49,940 nucleotides of DNA, taken from positions 7,334 to 57,273 of the forward strand of contig JALCCG010000134.1 in the NCBI GenBank assembly GCA_023212695.1, written 5' to 3'. This DNA is from Sporisorium sorghi (lineage: Eukaryota > Basidiomycota > Ustilaginomycetes > Ustilaginales > Ustilaginaceae). The position numbers and the translations under genes are program-made. Numbering within the stretch: position 1 is the first letter of the stretch; the number at the start of each line of letters is the position of its first letter. The notes beneath the pieces were generated by a model, which saw nothing but the letters and a program-made list of their open reading frames with translations, did not search any database and had not been told where the DNA came from. Shown here in pieces: positions 36,976 through 47,178 of this stretch.

Positions 36976-37843
36976 AAGGGTGCTTGCCGTGCGTGCCAGA
37001 GTAGACGAATCAGTGTATTCTACAGTCCTCACGTCCAGTTGCTGAAATCACACCACTCTTTCTCCATCTCTCGTCTGGACTCTTTCTCCACAGCAGGCAG
37101 GAGCACAACAGCTGAATCCACAATCGACCAAAAGGACACCAGCAGCAGCACCAATACCAAGGACAAGGACAGCACGGCACAAGTCTAGCTCGTAATCTGT
37201 ACTCCCTTCACTCGCAATGCAATAGACCCCAACTCTTCAGCATTTCACATAACACGCCTGAACTGGAACTGAATGCAGAAGGACTGTGAGCTCAATCGAC
37301 CTATGGTTAATGCTGATGAGGTGGTTGTTCTTCTTGAGTGATCGCTGAAGCGAAAGTAGCCCATGCGCGCAATTTAACAAATTCAGGGTTTTTTTTTTTT
37401 TTTTGTTTTTTGTTTTTTTTTTTTCGCGAGCCTGTGAAGGGGACGTGTCCATCACTGAATCTGAAGCAACAGCCCACCTCAATCTCGGCGAAAGCTCACC
37501 TTTCCCTTGTGGTACGATCGCAATCTTCTTTGAGGCGCACTGGACAGATAAGGCAGCAAAGTCGACAGTCGAACCTTGTTTTTGGCCGGTGCGCCGCTAG
37601 ATAGCTCTGTTCGGGTCCGCCATTTCTGCTCGAGAAATGAAGGAGAAGAAAATTTTGATGGTTGCGCAGCGCACTCCAGTTCAACTGCATTTTTCTCTCT
37701 TTTTTTTTTTTTTTTTTCGTGCGCTCAAGGGTTGAAGCAGCTGGCAGCCTCTTTCTTTTTCTTTTTCTTTTTGGAGGAAGCGCAGCGATTGAAAAACGGT
37801 GGTACAGCAGAGCGCAACGACGAATTAGAGTTGTAAGAGGAAG

Positions 37844-37877
<34 letters not shown>

Positions 37878-38040
37878 AGAGGCAGAATTGAAGCAGAGCA
37901 GCGAGAAGCCAATTGTGACGCACGCTCATCCTTCACGAAGACTTGTTGCTTGATTGGCTGGTGCTGTCTGTCTTCTCGCCGTGCGCCCTTGCCACTTTTT
38001 TTTTTTTTTTTTTTTCCTTTTCTCGGTCTCGAGATAAATT
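36976..38040. other. Homopolymer-rich intergenic region
   Basis: No gene is seen between MDJ1 and the GYF leader. Long homopolymers cluster here: T16 with further T runs (37389-37424), T17-18 (around 37700), A31 (37844-37874) and T20 (37996-38015). The alternating A and T tracts give strongly AT-rich islands in GC-rich DNA, which may exclude nucleosomes. It should also hold the MDJ1 3' UTR and the promoter of the GYF gene. Confidence 0.5.
37844..37874. repeat. poly-A tract (31 A)
   Basis: Thirty-one A on the + strand, between T-rich tracts at 37389-37424 and 37996-38015. Too AT-rich and isolated to be a retroposed tail: no retroposed gene precedes it. Confidence 0.88.
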
Positions 38041-38815
38041 TACTGTAGGCTCACTCGCTCGCTCGCTGTCTTGGACATATTGCTCATGTCCATCTTACAT
38101 CGTTGTTCCCAACACTTGCTTCTACTTTCTCTCTTTACTTTGTTCTCCCTCTCTTCTTCCCTCGCACCAACCCTGCATTCAGCTGAAAAGCTTCTACCAT
38201 CGCTCATACAGCAACTCGTTCAAAGAAGCTCTCCGGACCGCATCAGATCAACGACGACTTGCAGCTTTTACGCTTCCAGTCCTTTCAAGTGATACAGCGC
38301 AGCTCAGCAGCATATCGTTACACAAAGCAGACTCGACTCCTCGGACTCGCACCTTGTCATCGCACGTCTCAGCTTAAACCGCGCAAAAGGACTCGCTTTT
38401 CTTCCAAATTGCATTCATCACTCGTGCTCATCATCTCAATTTGCGCACTTTTGACATTCGCTTCCGCATCATCAGCTACAACACAACACAGCACATCTCT
38501 GTCTCGTACAACTCTACTCTCCCAAACACCAACACACTTGCAATCTCTTCCGGCCAACCAGCCTCGAATCAACTCAGTACTCTCTAGTCTCCAGCTAGAC
38601 CTACAGCATTGACCGCCCCGCTTCATCAACAACTCGGCACGCCTTCTCCTTCTTTGTTCGTCCCGCACACACCATCGCTACTCCTACGCATCTACAGCTC
38701 CTGACCTCGTACCAGCAGCTCCAGCATCTCAACTCAAAGCATTTCGACAGAAACCTACATCAGTAGCCTCGCACCATCCCTCTCATCAGCACAACCACCC
38801 ACCATTTCCAGCAAC
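38041..38815 (+). promoter_or_regulatory. Probable long ATG-poor 5' leader of GYF gene
   Basis: About 775 bp of C-, T- and A-rich, G-poor sequence. After one ATG at 38086, no ATG occurs on the + strand until the GYF start at 38816 (about 727 bp, where roughly ten would be expected by chance). Such depletion is what selection against upstream starts in a long 5' UTR would leave. The transcription start is not known; a splice site cannot be excluded. Confidence 0.5.
38086..38292 (+). CDS. Possible uORF or small secreted peptide (68 aa)
   Basis: The only ATG in the GYF leader opens a 68-residue frame beginning MSILHRCSQH, followed by a strongly hydrophobic run (LLLLSLFTLFSLSSSLA, about 11-27) that looks like a signal peptide with a cleavable SLA end. 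The mature part would be about 41 residues with one Cys and many Ser/Arg. It could be a translated upstream ORF that controls the GYF gene, a tiny secreted protein, or chance, since T/C-rich leaders easily encode Leu and Ser. No homology is recognised. Confidence 0.2.
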   Translation: MSILHRCSQHLLLLSLFTLFSLSSSLAPTLHSAEKLLPSLIQQLVQRSSPDRIRSTTTCSFYASSPFK

Positions 38816-41800
38816 ATGGCGACTTCAATGCAATTCGGTCCCGAGTGGATGCGCAAAGGTCCCAACAGCAAATCTGGCGGCAAAGAAAATCCAGCCTCGA
38901 CTACGCCTTCCGCTGCCACCAGCCCGGGCACCGGTCCTGTCGCTGGCAACGCCGCTTCCACCAATGGTGGCACTGGCGGCTCAGGCAAGCGGAATGGCGG
39001 GCCTGGCGGACTTGGAAATCTGTCTGGTCCGACGCCGGTGGTGAGCCCTTCGGTCAGCAGCCCAGGCGCTTTCTCGTTTGCGGCTGCAGCTGCTGCGGCA
39101 ACTTCGCAAGCTTCGGATCGAAACAGCTCGAATGCTTCCGCTCAGCATGGTTCTTCGGCTGCTGGCGACAGCGATGCCTCTGCGGCTTTGCTCAACGGCA
39201 CTTCCGCATCGCTCGCAAAGGACAAGGTGACGCGCGAGAAGCTGCTGAGCCTGTACAGCTCGGATCGCTCCACCAAGGTGCTTAGCTCAGAGCCCTCACC
39301 TGTGGAAGCTCTCCCACCTGGTGGTGGCCCAGGGCCCGAACGCTCCACCAGCACCTCGCGCAGAAAGGGTGGATCCGATCGCCGTCTTTCCGCCTTTACC
39401 GAATTTGGTGCTATCGGCGCTGGACCTCTCTCGCCTGGCTTGTCTGGCAGCGAGCCTCGCGGACTCAACGCAAGATCCACCTCGGGCAGTTCCTCGGGAG
39501 GCTTTGGATCTGCCGGCACGTCCAACTGGGACAAGGCGGAAAAGGAGCGTCCCGGTCTCTTCCAGCGCGCCTCCAACGGTGCTCTGACGGGCGTGAGTGC
39601 CACCTCTGGCTCACGACCTCTTTCGCCTTCGGTGTCTCGTGATCGATTCAGCGGCATCCAGGGTGGTGTTCTCTCGGGTGTGGCTCCACCTGCACGCAAG
39701 AGGATGGACAGCAGCGATGGCGCCCCCGGCAACATCGAGGCTCCTCGCACCGGCCGCTCGCTGAAAGGAAGTCAAGATGAGACCAATGCGTCGCTGACGA
39801 CGAATGGCGCTTCAGGTGCAGGCTCCTGGGGTCGTTCTACGCAGCCCTCGCTCGCAGTCGGCAATGGAGGAGGAGGAGGAGGAGGAGTCATGGGAGCCTT
39901 CTCAGACGCGTTCAGCTCGAATCGAGTCAGAGGTCGAAATGCCTCGGCTGCGGCCGATGTGATGACAAGCGCTGCTGCTGCTGCTGCTGCTGCTGCCGCG
40001 CAAATGCACGAGCCATCGCAGCCTTCGCAACCTATCGTGCCAAGCGGAAATCCCGAAGGGCTCAGCATTTCTGCGCGCTTTGCTCGTCACAAGGACCGTC
40101 TGCCTGGCGAGGGTCCCATCGGCCCACCTTCCGACGGCAGCATTGGCTTTGGCAAGTCGGCGACCGGCTTTGACAGGAGGAGAGAGCGTCAGACCAGTCA
40201 AGCTCGAACTCTGCAGTCTCACCTCTTCAAAAATGACGCTGTGCCAGGCAACGCTAACTCAGCCGCTGCTGCTGCTGCTGCCGATGCAATTTCGTCCGAA
40301 AAGGCAATTTCCCAGGGACACGAGTCGAGCAGCCAAGATGCATTGACAGGCCAAAACACTCTTGGCAGCGACGATCCCGACCTTGCTCAGCACGCCTCGG
40401 CCGTACTGGGTTCGCTCAAGCTCGACGAAGACGACAGCCCCGGTCTGCCAAGCGCCCCTGCTCTTGCTCAAGATCCACATTCGTCCACTACGGACCGTCT
40501 CGACACCAACAACACGGACGATTTCCTTCGAGGACGTGACCACTTCCAGCAGCAGCAGCAGCAGCAGCAGCACTCCAACCACGCCCCTCCAGCATCCATG
40601 CAGGCCGCTCCTTGGTCGCCCGAATCGTCCATGTGGCTTTACAGGGACATGGCTGGCAACGTCCAAGGTCCCTTCAGCAGCGTCATGATGCAGGACTGGT
40701 ACTCGCAACAGTACTTTGCCGACGATCTGCTCATCAAGCGTCAGGACGATGCCGACTTTAAACCTCTTGCGCAGATCGTAGCTGCTATTGGCAATGCTCT
40801 TCAGCCCTTCCTTATTCCTCCTTCCAACTGGCTTCACAGCCCCGCTCCGCCTAGGGCTGCCTTCGACGGCAACTTTGGCGGCAGCGACAGCCTGCTGGGT
40901 GCAGACCAAAGCCGCTTCAGCGAAACTTTCGACTCCAACAGGGCTTGGCCAGGACAAGGCGGCAGGCAGCAGCAGCCACAGCAGCAGCAACAACTTCAGC
41001 AGCAGCAGCAGCAGCAGCAGCAACAGCACCAGCCGCCTCAGCAGCAAGGTTGGCCAGCTCCTCTGGCCTTGGGTGGTCTTGGAAACGGTGCTCCCTCGCC
41101 CGCTTCGCCCTTTGGACGACCCGACATTTTCTCTTCTGGCCAGTCGGGTCTGCGCAACCAGGAGGACCTCATGTCCATCCTCCGCGAACGCGAACTGCAT
41201 GACCAGCGTCAGCAGGCAGCTGCAGCTGCAGCTGCAGCTGCTGCCGCCTCGGCTTCGCGTGGTCCAGGTGGCATGCATCTCGGTCAACTCGATAGCTTTG
41301 GTGCCGGTCTGGGACGATCTGGATGGGGCAACGAGTCGGCCATGTCGCCCTCTCACTGGGGCGGCATCGGGCATGGAGGTCTGGGTCAGTTTGGCGATGT
41401 GGGTCTCAGCGGACACCAGAGCCCGCTCGTCGGTGATCGTCCCGTCTTTGACAATTTCGGTCACCAGCAGAGGCAGAACTTTGAGCAGGCTGGCAGCCCT
41501 TGGTCCAACAAGGCGTCGCTCGCACCTCGATCGCAGTTCGACTCGATGCGACCCATGCAGCAGCAGGGACAGTGGGGCGAACAGGCAGCTCCATGGAATT
41601 ACTCGGCCACCACGCCCGACGTGTCCAACCGCCAGATGGATTTCACCGAAGCCATCCTGCGTAATGAAGCCATCAAGGCGGCTGATCCTATTGGAACGCC
41701 TCGACGCGCACGATCGCCTGCGCCTCAGCACGATCTGGCCTCTTCTGCCAATCAGCAGGCTGTCGAGCACAAGGACGAGCTGCACAAGTCGTTTGAAGAT

Positions 41801-43705
41801 GCTTTCCCTGCTCCTTCGCAGGTGGAGCAGGCTCCCGTCGATGTGTCATCCGCTGCATCGTCTGCTGTCCCTGCCCCGGCTACCAGCAGTGTTGAAGACA
41901 AAGCTGCTGTGGACGCCAAGGTCGAGGCCAGCGCCGAAGCCGCCAAGACGAGCACTTCGCAGAAGAAGTTGAGCAAAAAGGACGCTCAAAAGGCGGCTGC
42001 TGCTGCCGCTGCCGCTGCCGCCAACGCTAGCGCTGCTCAAGAGGCCAACAACGTGCCTGCCAAGACGGCCGAGACGGTCATCCCTCCTGAGGCGTTCACC
42101 ACCAACGAGCCGCGACCGGAAGAGCTCTGGCCGCAGTCTCCCAAGGCGGTCGAGTTTGCTTCCGAACCCGAGCTCTCTGGCATGCCCGCTCTGACGCTCC
42201 CTTCCAACAAGTTGGCCAAGGATGCCAAGCGCGAGCCACGTTCCGCCTTGCAGCGACAGACGTCCGACGTGTCGCGTGTCGTTCCTGGCAGCGGCGAGCC
42301 TGCCAACCGAGCTGCTGCCGCTGCTGCCCGCTCCACGGGAGCCGGCAACGTCCGTGTTGTCTCGCAGGAGCAGTTCAAACGCGGCACCAACGGCGACAAC
42401 GCTTCCACTGCGACACAGGCTCCTCTTTCGGACTGGCTCAACGATGGCTCTTCGGCCGCTGCCGATTCGCCGGCACCCGCCAGTCGACCCGCTCCCTGGG
42501 CCGCTGCCAAGGACGACTCGACGCCCTCGACCGGCCCTAGTCTGCGCGAGATCCAGGAAGCTGAGGCGAAGCGCGCCGAGGCCAAACGTGCAGCCGAGAA
42601 GGCCGCTGCTCGCGCACGCATGGCTGCCTCGCCAAGCGCCGTTGAGGAGCTGCCGACCACGCTCAGCTGGGGTCTCGCTTCGGCGCCTGCGTCCAAGACG
42701 GTCAGCTCTGCCAGTGGTAGCGATGCTGGTGCTGGTGCGTCGGCGGGCCCTGCTGCGCCTGCGTGGAACGCCGGCAAAACAGCGCCCAAGAAGACGCTTA
42801 TGGAGATTCAGGAGGAGGAGCGCAAGCGCGCCGAGAAGCTCAAGGCGCAGCAGGCGGCGCAGGCGATCGCGCTGCGCAAAGGATACGCTGATTCGGCGAG
42901 CCGCAGTGCCTCGGCTAGCAACCTTCACGGTGCTGCCAACGCCACGAGCGGTGGAGGTTGGTCGGTGGTGGGTGCGAGTGGCAAGCCGACCACTCCCGGC
43001 GGCGCCAACTCGACCCCGGGTGCTGCTAGCGGTGCATCAGCGACCAGCGTGTCTTCAGCAGCTGCATCGCCGCTGACCCGACCGGGACTGGCCAGCGTGC
43101 CGCGCACAGCCAGCGTCGGCTCCCTCCCCGCCTCTGGAGGCAGCGCCTGGAGCGTCGTTGGCACCAAACCCTCCGCCGCCCCCGCTTCCCCGTCGCCTGC
43201 TAGCCGCGTGTCCACCACGTCCCTCACCAGCAGCAGCGCCAAACCTACACGTGCCGCAGCGGACCCGAACGCGCCCTCGCCCGAATTCATCAAGTACTGC
43301 AAGGACAACCTGCAAGGCCTGACGATCAAGACGGACGACTTCATCGATATGCTGCTGCAGTTCCCACTCGATCCGTCGGCGGACGTGATCGAGATCATCG
43401 CCGACACGGTGTACGCCAACAGCAGTACGCTGGACGGGCGCCGATTTGCGAGCGATTTCGTGGCGAAGCGCAAGATGGATGTGCAGGGCCGCGGTGGGGC
43501 GGTGGGCAGTGGGACTGCGGGAGGTGGTGTGAGTAGGTGGGCTAGTGCAGGTGCGGGTGCGGGTGGGATGGGCAGTTTTGGCGTCGGCGTTAAGCCGGTG
43601 CCGTCGGCAGGGGCGGCGGCGGGCAAGGTTGGAGGTGGCGCGAGGTCGGGCAGCGATACAGGGTTCAAGGTGGTCAAGGGCAAGGGGGCTAAGAAGCGCA
43701 CTTGA
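38816..43705 (+). CDS. Large GYF-domain protein (Smy2/GIGYF-like)
   Basis: A 1629-residue intronless ORF. It starts MATSMQFGPEWMRKG, and the FGPEWMRK motif appears to be a conserved N-terminal feature of fungal GYF proteins. The GYF domain lies at about 600-660: MWLYRDMAGNVQGPFSSVMMQDWY, YFADDLLIKR, as in Smy2 and GIGYF, which bind proline-rich PPG-Phi peptides. Residues 1270-1400 hold charged, Arg/Lys/Glu/Ala helices (two blocks, EIQEAEAKRAEAKRA and EIQEEERKRAEKLKAQ). A conserved C-terminal block at about 1485-1560 (FIKYCKDNLQGL, DDFIDMLLQFP, EIIADTVYANS) follows. The rest is low complexity with Gln runs (about 577-588, 715-740) and many Ala runs. The likely role is a cytoplasmic adaptor in mRNA or COPII-related control; the target is unknown. 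Confidence 0.88.
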   Translation: MATSMQFGPEWMRKGPNSKSGGKENPASTTPSAATSPGTGPVAGNAASTNGGTGGSGKRNGGPGGLGNLSGPTPVVSPSVSSPGAFSFAAAAAAATSQASDRNSSNASAQHGSSAAGDSDASAALLNGTSASLAKDKVTREKLLSLYSSDRSTKVLSSEPSPVEALPPGGGPGPERSTSTSRRKGGSDRRLSAFTEFGAIGAGPLSPGLSGSEPRGLNARSTSGSSSGGFGSAGTSNWDKAEKERPGLFQRASNGALTGVSATSGSRPLSPSVSRDRFSGIQGGVLSGVAPPARKRMDSSDGAPGNIEAPRTGRSLKGSQDETNASLTTNGASGAGSWGRSTQPSLAVGNGGGGGGGVMGAFSDAFSSNRVRGRNASAAADVMTSAAAAAAAAAAQMHEPSQPSQPIVPSGNPEGLSISARFARHKDRLPGEGPIGPPSDGSIGFGKSATGFDRRRERQTSQARTLQSHLFKNDAVPGNANSAAAAAAADAISSEKAISQGHESSSQDALTGQNTLGSDDPDLAQHASAVLGSLKLDEDDSPGLPSAPALAQDPHSSTTDRLDTNNTDDFLRGRDHFQQQQQQQQHSNHAPPASMQAAPWSPESSMWLYRDMAGNVQGPFSSVMMQDWYSQQYFADDLLIKRQDDADFKPLAQIVAAIGNALQPFLIPPSNWLHSPAPPRAAFDGNFGGSDSLLGADQSRFSETFDSNRAWPGQGGRQQQPQQQQQLQQQQQQQQQQHQPPQQQGWPAPLALGGLGNGAPSPASPFGRPDIFSSGQSGLRNQEDLMSILRERELHDQRQQAAAAAAAAAAASASRGPGGMHLGQLDSFGAGLGRSGWGNESAMSPSHWGGIGHGGLGQFGDVGLSGHQSPLVGDRPVFDNFGHQQRQNFEQAGSPWSNKASLAPRSQFDSMRPMQQQGQWGEQAAPWNYSATTPDVSNRQMDFTEAILRNEAIKAADPIGTPRRARSPAPQHDLASSANQQAVEHKDELHKSFEDAFPAPSQVEQAPVDVSSAASSAVPAPATSSVEDKAAVDAKVEASAEAAKTSTSQKKLSKKDAQKAAAAAAAAAANASAAQEANNVPAKTAETVIPPEAFTTNEPRPEELWPQSPKAVEFASEPELSGMPALTLPSNKLAKDAKREPRSALQRQTSDVSRVVPGSGEPANRAAAAAARSTGAGNVRVVSQEQFKRGTNGDNASTATQAPLSDWLNDGSSAAADSPAPASRPAPWAAAKDDSTPSTGPSLREIQEAEAKRAEAKRAAEKAAARARMAASPSAVEELPTTLSWGLASAPASKTVSSASGSDAGAGASAGPAAPAWNAGKTAPKKTLMEIQEEERKRAEKLKAQQAAQAIALRKGYADSASRSASASNLHGAANATSGGGWSVVGASGKPTTPGGANSTPGAASGASATSVSSAAASPLTRPGLASVPRTASVGSLPASGGSAWSVVGTKPSAAPASPSPASRVSTTSLTSSSAKPTRAAADPNAPSPEFIKYCKDNLQGLTIKTDDFIDMLLQFPLDPSADVIEIIADTVYANSSTLDGRRFASDFVAKRKMDVQGRGGAVGSGTAGGGVSRWASAGAGAGGMGSFGVGVKPVPSAGAAAGKVGGGARSGSDTGFKVVKGKGAKKRT

Positions 43706-43998
43706 GCGCGGTGAGCGCTGAATGTTGCGGATGGTAGACGTGTCGTCTGTAGAGAGAGCGGCTTGACGAGTGCTCATGCAATGACACGAAACAAATTTCA
43801 ACTTTCTTTCTGCACACCCCAGACTCGGTTTTGGTTGTGTGTCTCGTGTGAAACAGGCGTGTGTGCTCTGATCGACAGATGCGCACTCCACTGCCAGACA
43901 CAAAGATGCGGGCCGAGATGAATACAGAATCGAGTTTCAGGTTGTGTACAAGTGAGAGAGACGATCGCAGGTCGAGGGTGAAATGTAGAGGAGGTCGA

Positions 43999-45801
43999 TC
44001 ATGGATCGACGTCCATTGCCGACTCTGCGGGTTGTGCGGGCGGCTGTTGTTGTGGTGTTGTTTGCGCTGGGTCGGCTGCTGGCGCTGCAGTCGGGGTTTC
44101 TGTAGGCGCCTCTTGCGCTGCCGATGCTGTGGCGACGGGGGCGGTGGTTTCTTCAGCGGTCGCTGTTGGAGCGGCCTCATCCACCGCCGCCGCCGCAGCA
44201 GCGGGCAGCGCAGCATCGGCCTCCCTCTTAGCCTGCTGCTTCGCCACAGCATCAGCCTCGATCTTTTCGTCAATCCTATCCTCCTCCACGTCCGCAGTCG
44301 GGTTTTTAGCCTCGGCTATCCCCACTGCTCTGCCGTTTGTCCCGTTCGCGCCCTCTTCTTCCTCCACTCTGCCCGGGTTGGCTCTGCCCTCTCGATCCAG
44401 CTCCTCGTCCCCCCTTCGCGAGTAATCGCGGAACGCCTGCGTATCCACCACCCTTTCATCCGGCCGCTCGTCCTCCAGGTGCTGCAGGCCGTTCTTGTCC
44501 GCGAGATCCATGTGCTCGTCGCCGAGTTCGGCGGTGCTGCGCGGCTCGACGTGGCCCTGTACACTGGGAGCGTGTGCTGTGTGTCGGAGGTTCTCGAAGA
44601 CCTGGATCTTGATTTTTTCCAAGTACTCGCGAGTGTTGAGGTCCTCCATGTTGTTCGGGCGCACGTCGAGGCGGTAGTCGGGGCCGAAGTACTCGTAGTA
44701 CTCGTTGACTGGGATGTGCGGGTTGAGCTCCTGCCCCGCTGCCAAACCCGTCTCAAATGCCCAGGCGCGGCTGACGTTGCGCATCGTATACCCTCCCCCT
44801 CCGAGCAGCAGCAGGGGCAGGCCGAAGCTCTTGACGTACTCGACGCAGTTGGCGTGTCCGCGCATCGAGAGGTTGAAGCATCCGAGCTTGTCACCTGCCA
44901 GCGAGTCGCTGCCGCACTGGAGCACGACGGCGGAGGGCTGGTAGTGCGCCATGATCTGCGCGATGACGGGCTCGAAGACGGTTTTGTAGCTCTCGTCGGT
45001 GATTCCGTCGCGGAGGGGGAAATTGCACGAGTACATTTTGCCTTTGCCTATGCCAATGTCACGTAGTTCGCCGGTGCCCGGGAAGAACTCTCCGTACTTG
45101 TGGAACGAGCAGGTCATGACGCGGTCGGTGGTGTAGAAGGCCTCTTCGACGCCGTCGCCGTGGTGGACGTCGATGTCGATGTAAAGCACGCGTGGATGGT
45201 AGCGCAGCAGCTCGAGGATGCCGAGCACGATATCGTTGATGTAGCAAAACCCGCTCGCTTCGCCCTTTTTAGCGTGGTGCAGACCGCCTGCCCAGTTGAT
45301 CGCAATATCGCACTTGTCCCGCGACAACCGCGCCGCGCCCTCCATCGACCCCCCCGCGCTGATCGAACAGTACTCGAACAGCCCGTCAAACACTGGGCAG
45401 TCATCTCCAACATTAAACTTGGCCTGCTCGCGCACAAACCCATCCACATTGTCCGGCGTCACCCGGTTCAGAAACTCGACGTACTCGTCCGTGTGGAACT
45501 GCGACATCTCGCGCTTCGTCGCCGGTTTCGCGCGGAAGATCTCCATACGCTTGTACAGGCCGTAGTTCATCACGAGCGAGTGACACATTCGAATGCGTGT
45601 GGGTTTCATCGGGTGTCCGGGACCATAGTGGTAGTTGCCGATGTCCGAGTCGAAGAAGTAGCAGACGCGGGAGGGGTTTGGGTTGGAGGCGTTGGAGACG
45701 GGCGCGAAGAGGGGTTCGTCGGCGGTGTGGGGCGCGCCGGAGGTCGAGGTGCCATTGTACGTGTTGACGATCGAGTTTGAGCCCAAAAAGGTGGATGACA
45801 T
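43999..45801 (-). CDS. RPD3: Class I histone deacetylase, Rpd3 type
   Basis: A 600-residue protein. The deacetylase domain (about 45-420) is nearly canonical Rpd3: [23 protein letters not shown] at its start, [12 protein letters not shown] (tandem His, about 175), [19 protein letters not shown] (zinc ligands Asp and His, about 210), [18 protein letters not shown] (second zinc Asp) and [14 protein letters not shown] (catalytic Tyr). It removes acetyl groups from histone tails in co-repressor complexes. After residue 420 comes an acidic, then Ala/Thr/Pro/Gln-rich tail of about 150 residues that is longer than in yeast Rpd3 (433 residues in all). U. maydis Hda1, needed for teliospore formation, is of this type and may be the orthologue. 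Start ATG 45801 ([10 protein letters not shown]); upstream residues in frame look like a leader. Confidence 0.96.
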   Translation of the reverse strand: MSSTFLGSNSIVNTYNGTSTSGAPHTADEPLFAPVSNASNPNPSRVCYFFDSDIGNYHYGPGHPMKPTRIRMCHSLVMNYGLYKRMEIFRAKPATKREMSQFHTDEYVEFLNRVTPDNVDGFVREQAKFNVGDDCPVFDGLFEYCSISAGGSMEGAARLSRDKCDIAINWAGGLHHAKKGEASGFCYINDIVLGILELLRYHPRVLYIDIDVHHGDGVEEAFYTTDRVMTCSFHKYGEFFPGTGELRDIGIGKGKMYSCNFPLRDGITDESYKTVFEPVIAQIMAHYQPSAVVLQCGSDSLAGDKLGCFNLSMRGHANCVEYVKSFGLPLLLLGGGGYTMRNVSRAWAFETGLAAGQELNPHIPVNEYYEYFGPDYRLDVRPNNMEDLNTREYLEKIKIQVFENLRHTAHAPSVQGHVEPRSTAELGDEHMDLADKNGLQHLEDERPDERVVDTQAFRDYSRRGDEELDREGRANPGRVEEEEGANGTNGRAVGIAEAKNPTADVEEDRIDEKIEADAVAKQQAKREADAALPAAAAAAVDEAAPTATAEETTAPVATASAAQEAPTETPTAAPAADPAQTTPQQQPPAQPAESAMDVDP

Positions 45802-46478
45802 GGTGGCGGTGGAAGCACTAGGTGTCAGCGGGAGGGTTGAGAGTGTGGATTCGATGCGGAGGTCGCCCTCTTGGCTATGGTGTCGTCTGACTCGCGAACG
45901 GATGGAAGTTCGTAGGATGGACCGACGTGTGAGCCTTGGTCGTCTTTGCTCTCGCGGATCGTGGCGGTGCAGCTTTTGACGATCACTGCTGACCAGTGTG
46001 TTGCGTGGTAGGAGAGTCGGATGAAGCGATGGATCACGAGACAAGCTGATACCATCCGCTTCTTCTCCAAAGAACGATTCCTTGGCTGCTGCAGCCTGAT
46101 GGACCCTCTTTTTTTTTTTTCCACGCCGCTGCCATCCGTGAATTTCTCCACCTTTTCCTTTTCCTCTTCAGCCGCACGAAAAAAAGACCGTGCGGAGTGA
46201 GTGGCTCGAGCGAGTTCTTCACTGCAGCATCACGTGCAGCAGCCGCTGTGGAATTTTTAGGTGCTTGCACAGCGCAGTCAGCCCCCCCCTCTCTCTCTCT
46301 CTCTCGCTATCTCGACTCCACATTGCACCGCAGCGGACCCTTGGCCCGGTCCACAGCTTCATCACACCCTCATCGTCTCGACACACTCTCACGCAACAAG
46401 AGACGGACGACGGGCGCAAGTACCATCAGCTCACTTAACTCACAGCGGAGCAGGTGGTAATCGAGACGCAAAGCTACA
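45802..46478. promoter_or_regulatory. Divergent promoter RPD3 / VMA7
   Basis: 677 bp between opposite start codons. A T10-11 run lies near 46110-46121 and a (CT)8 run at about 46290-46306. No gene or clear TATA box is seen. Confidence 0.5.
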
Positions 46479-46986
46479 ATGTCGGCGTCGGATCGGACGC
46501 TGATTGCGCTCATCGCGGATGAGGTGAGTGTCGTCGCACGCTGCAATCGTCCAAAGCGATGTACTGACTATGTATGCTTCAATCTCGACTGCTAGGACTC
46601 GACGACGGGTCTCCTCCTCGCCGGCATCGGCAACGTCGACGAGAAGGGCGACAAGAACTTCATGATCGTCGACAACAAGGTGCGTACCCCTCTCCCCACC
46701 CCCCAACCCACCCTCTTACCATCCCCGCACTAACACCCTTCTTTCTGTTGTAACGGCACAGACATCGGTGGCGGACATCGAGTCGACATTCAACCACTAC
46801 ACCGCCGAGCGCAAGGACATCGCCATCCTGCTCATCAACCAGCACATCGCAGAGAAGATCCGCCCGATTGTGGATAGGTATACTCAGGCTTTTCCGGCGC
46901 TGCTGGAGATTCCGGCGAAAGATCATCCCTATGATCCGGCCAAGGATAGCGTGCTGAAGCGCGTACAGAAGCTGTTTGGCGAGTGA
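46479..46986 (+). CDS. VMA7: V-type ATPase V1 subunit F (Vma7), three exons
   Basis: Three exons, 46479-46523, 46596-46679 and 46762-46986, join in frame (both introns in phase 0) to a 117-residue protein. Donors are GAG|GTGAGTG and AAG|GTGCGTA; acceptors are CTGCTAG|GAC and GGCACAG|ACA; introns are 72 and 82 bp. The protein has the Vma7 signatures [45 protein letters not shown] and the perfectly typical end [29 protein letters not shown] split around the DHPYDP motif. Subunit F is part of the central rotor stalk of the vacuolar proton pump. It is the only gene in this window with more than one coding intron. Convergent with the next hydrolase, 192 bp between stops. Confidence 0.97.
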
Positions 46987-47178
46987 AGGGCTTTGCTTTT
47001 GCAGATGTGGTGGTCGGTACGAATGGTAGTTGTGTTTTAGAGTTCGCGGTATGTTGTGTTGGATGTGCGCTGTGCTCGTCGTGGCTTCAGAGACGCTCTC
47101 AGTACCGAATACAGGGACAATACCGTCAAGTCTTGGAGAGAGCGCTGTATTGCAAGTCTAGCCTCAGCATCTTAACTG

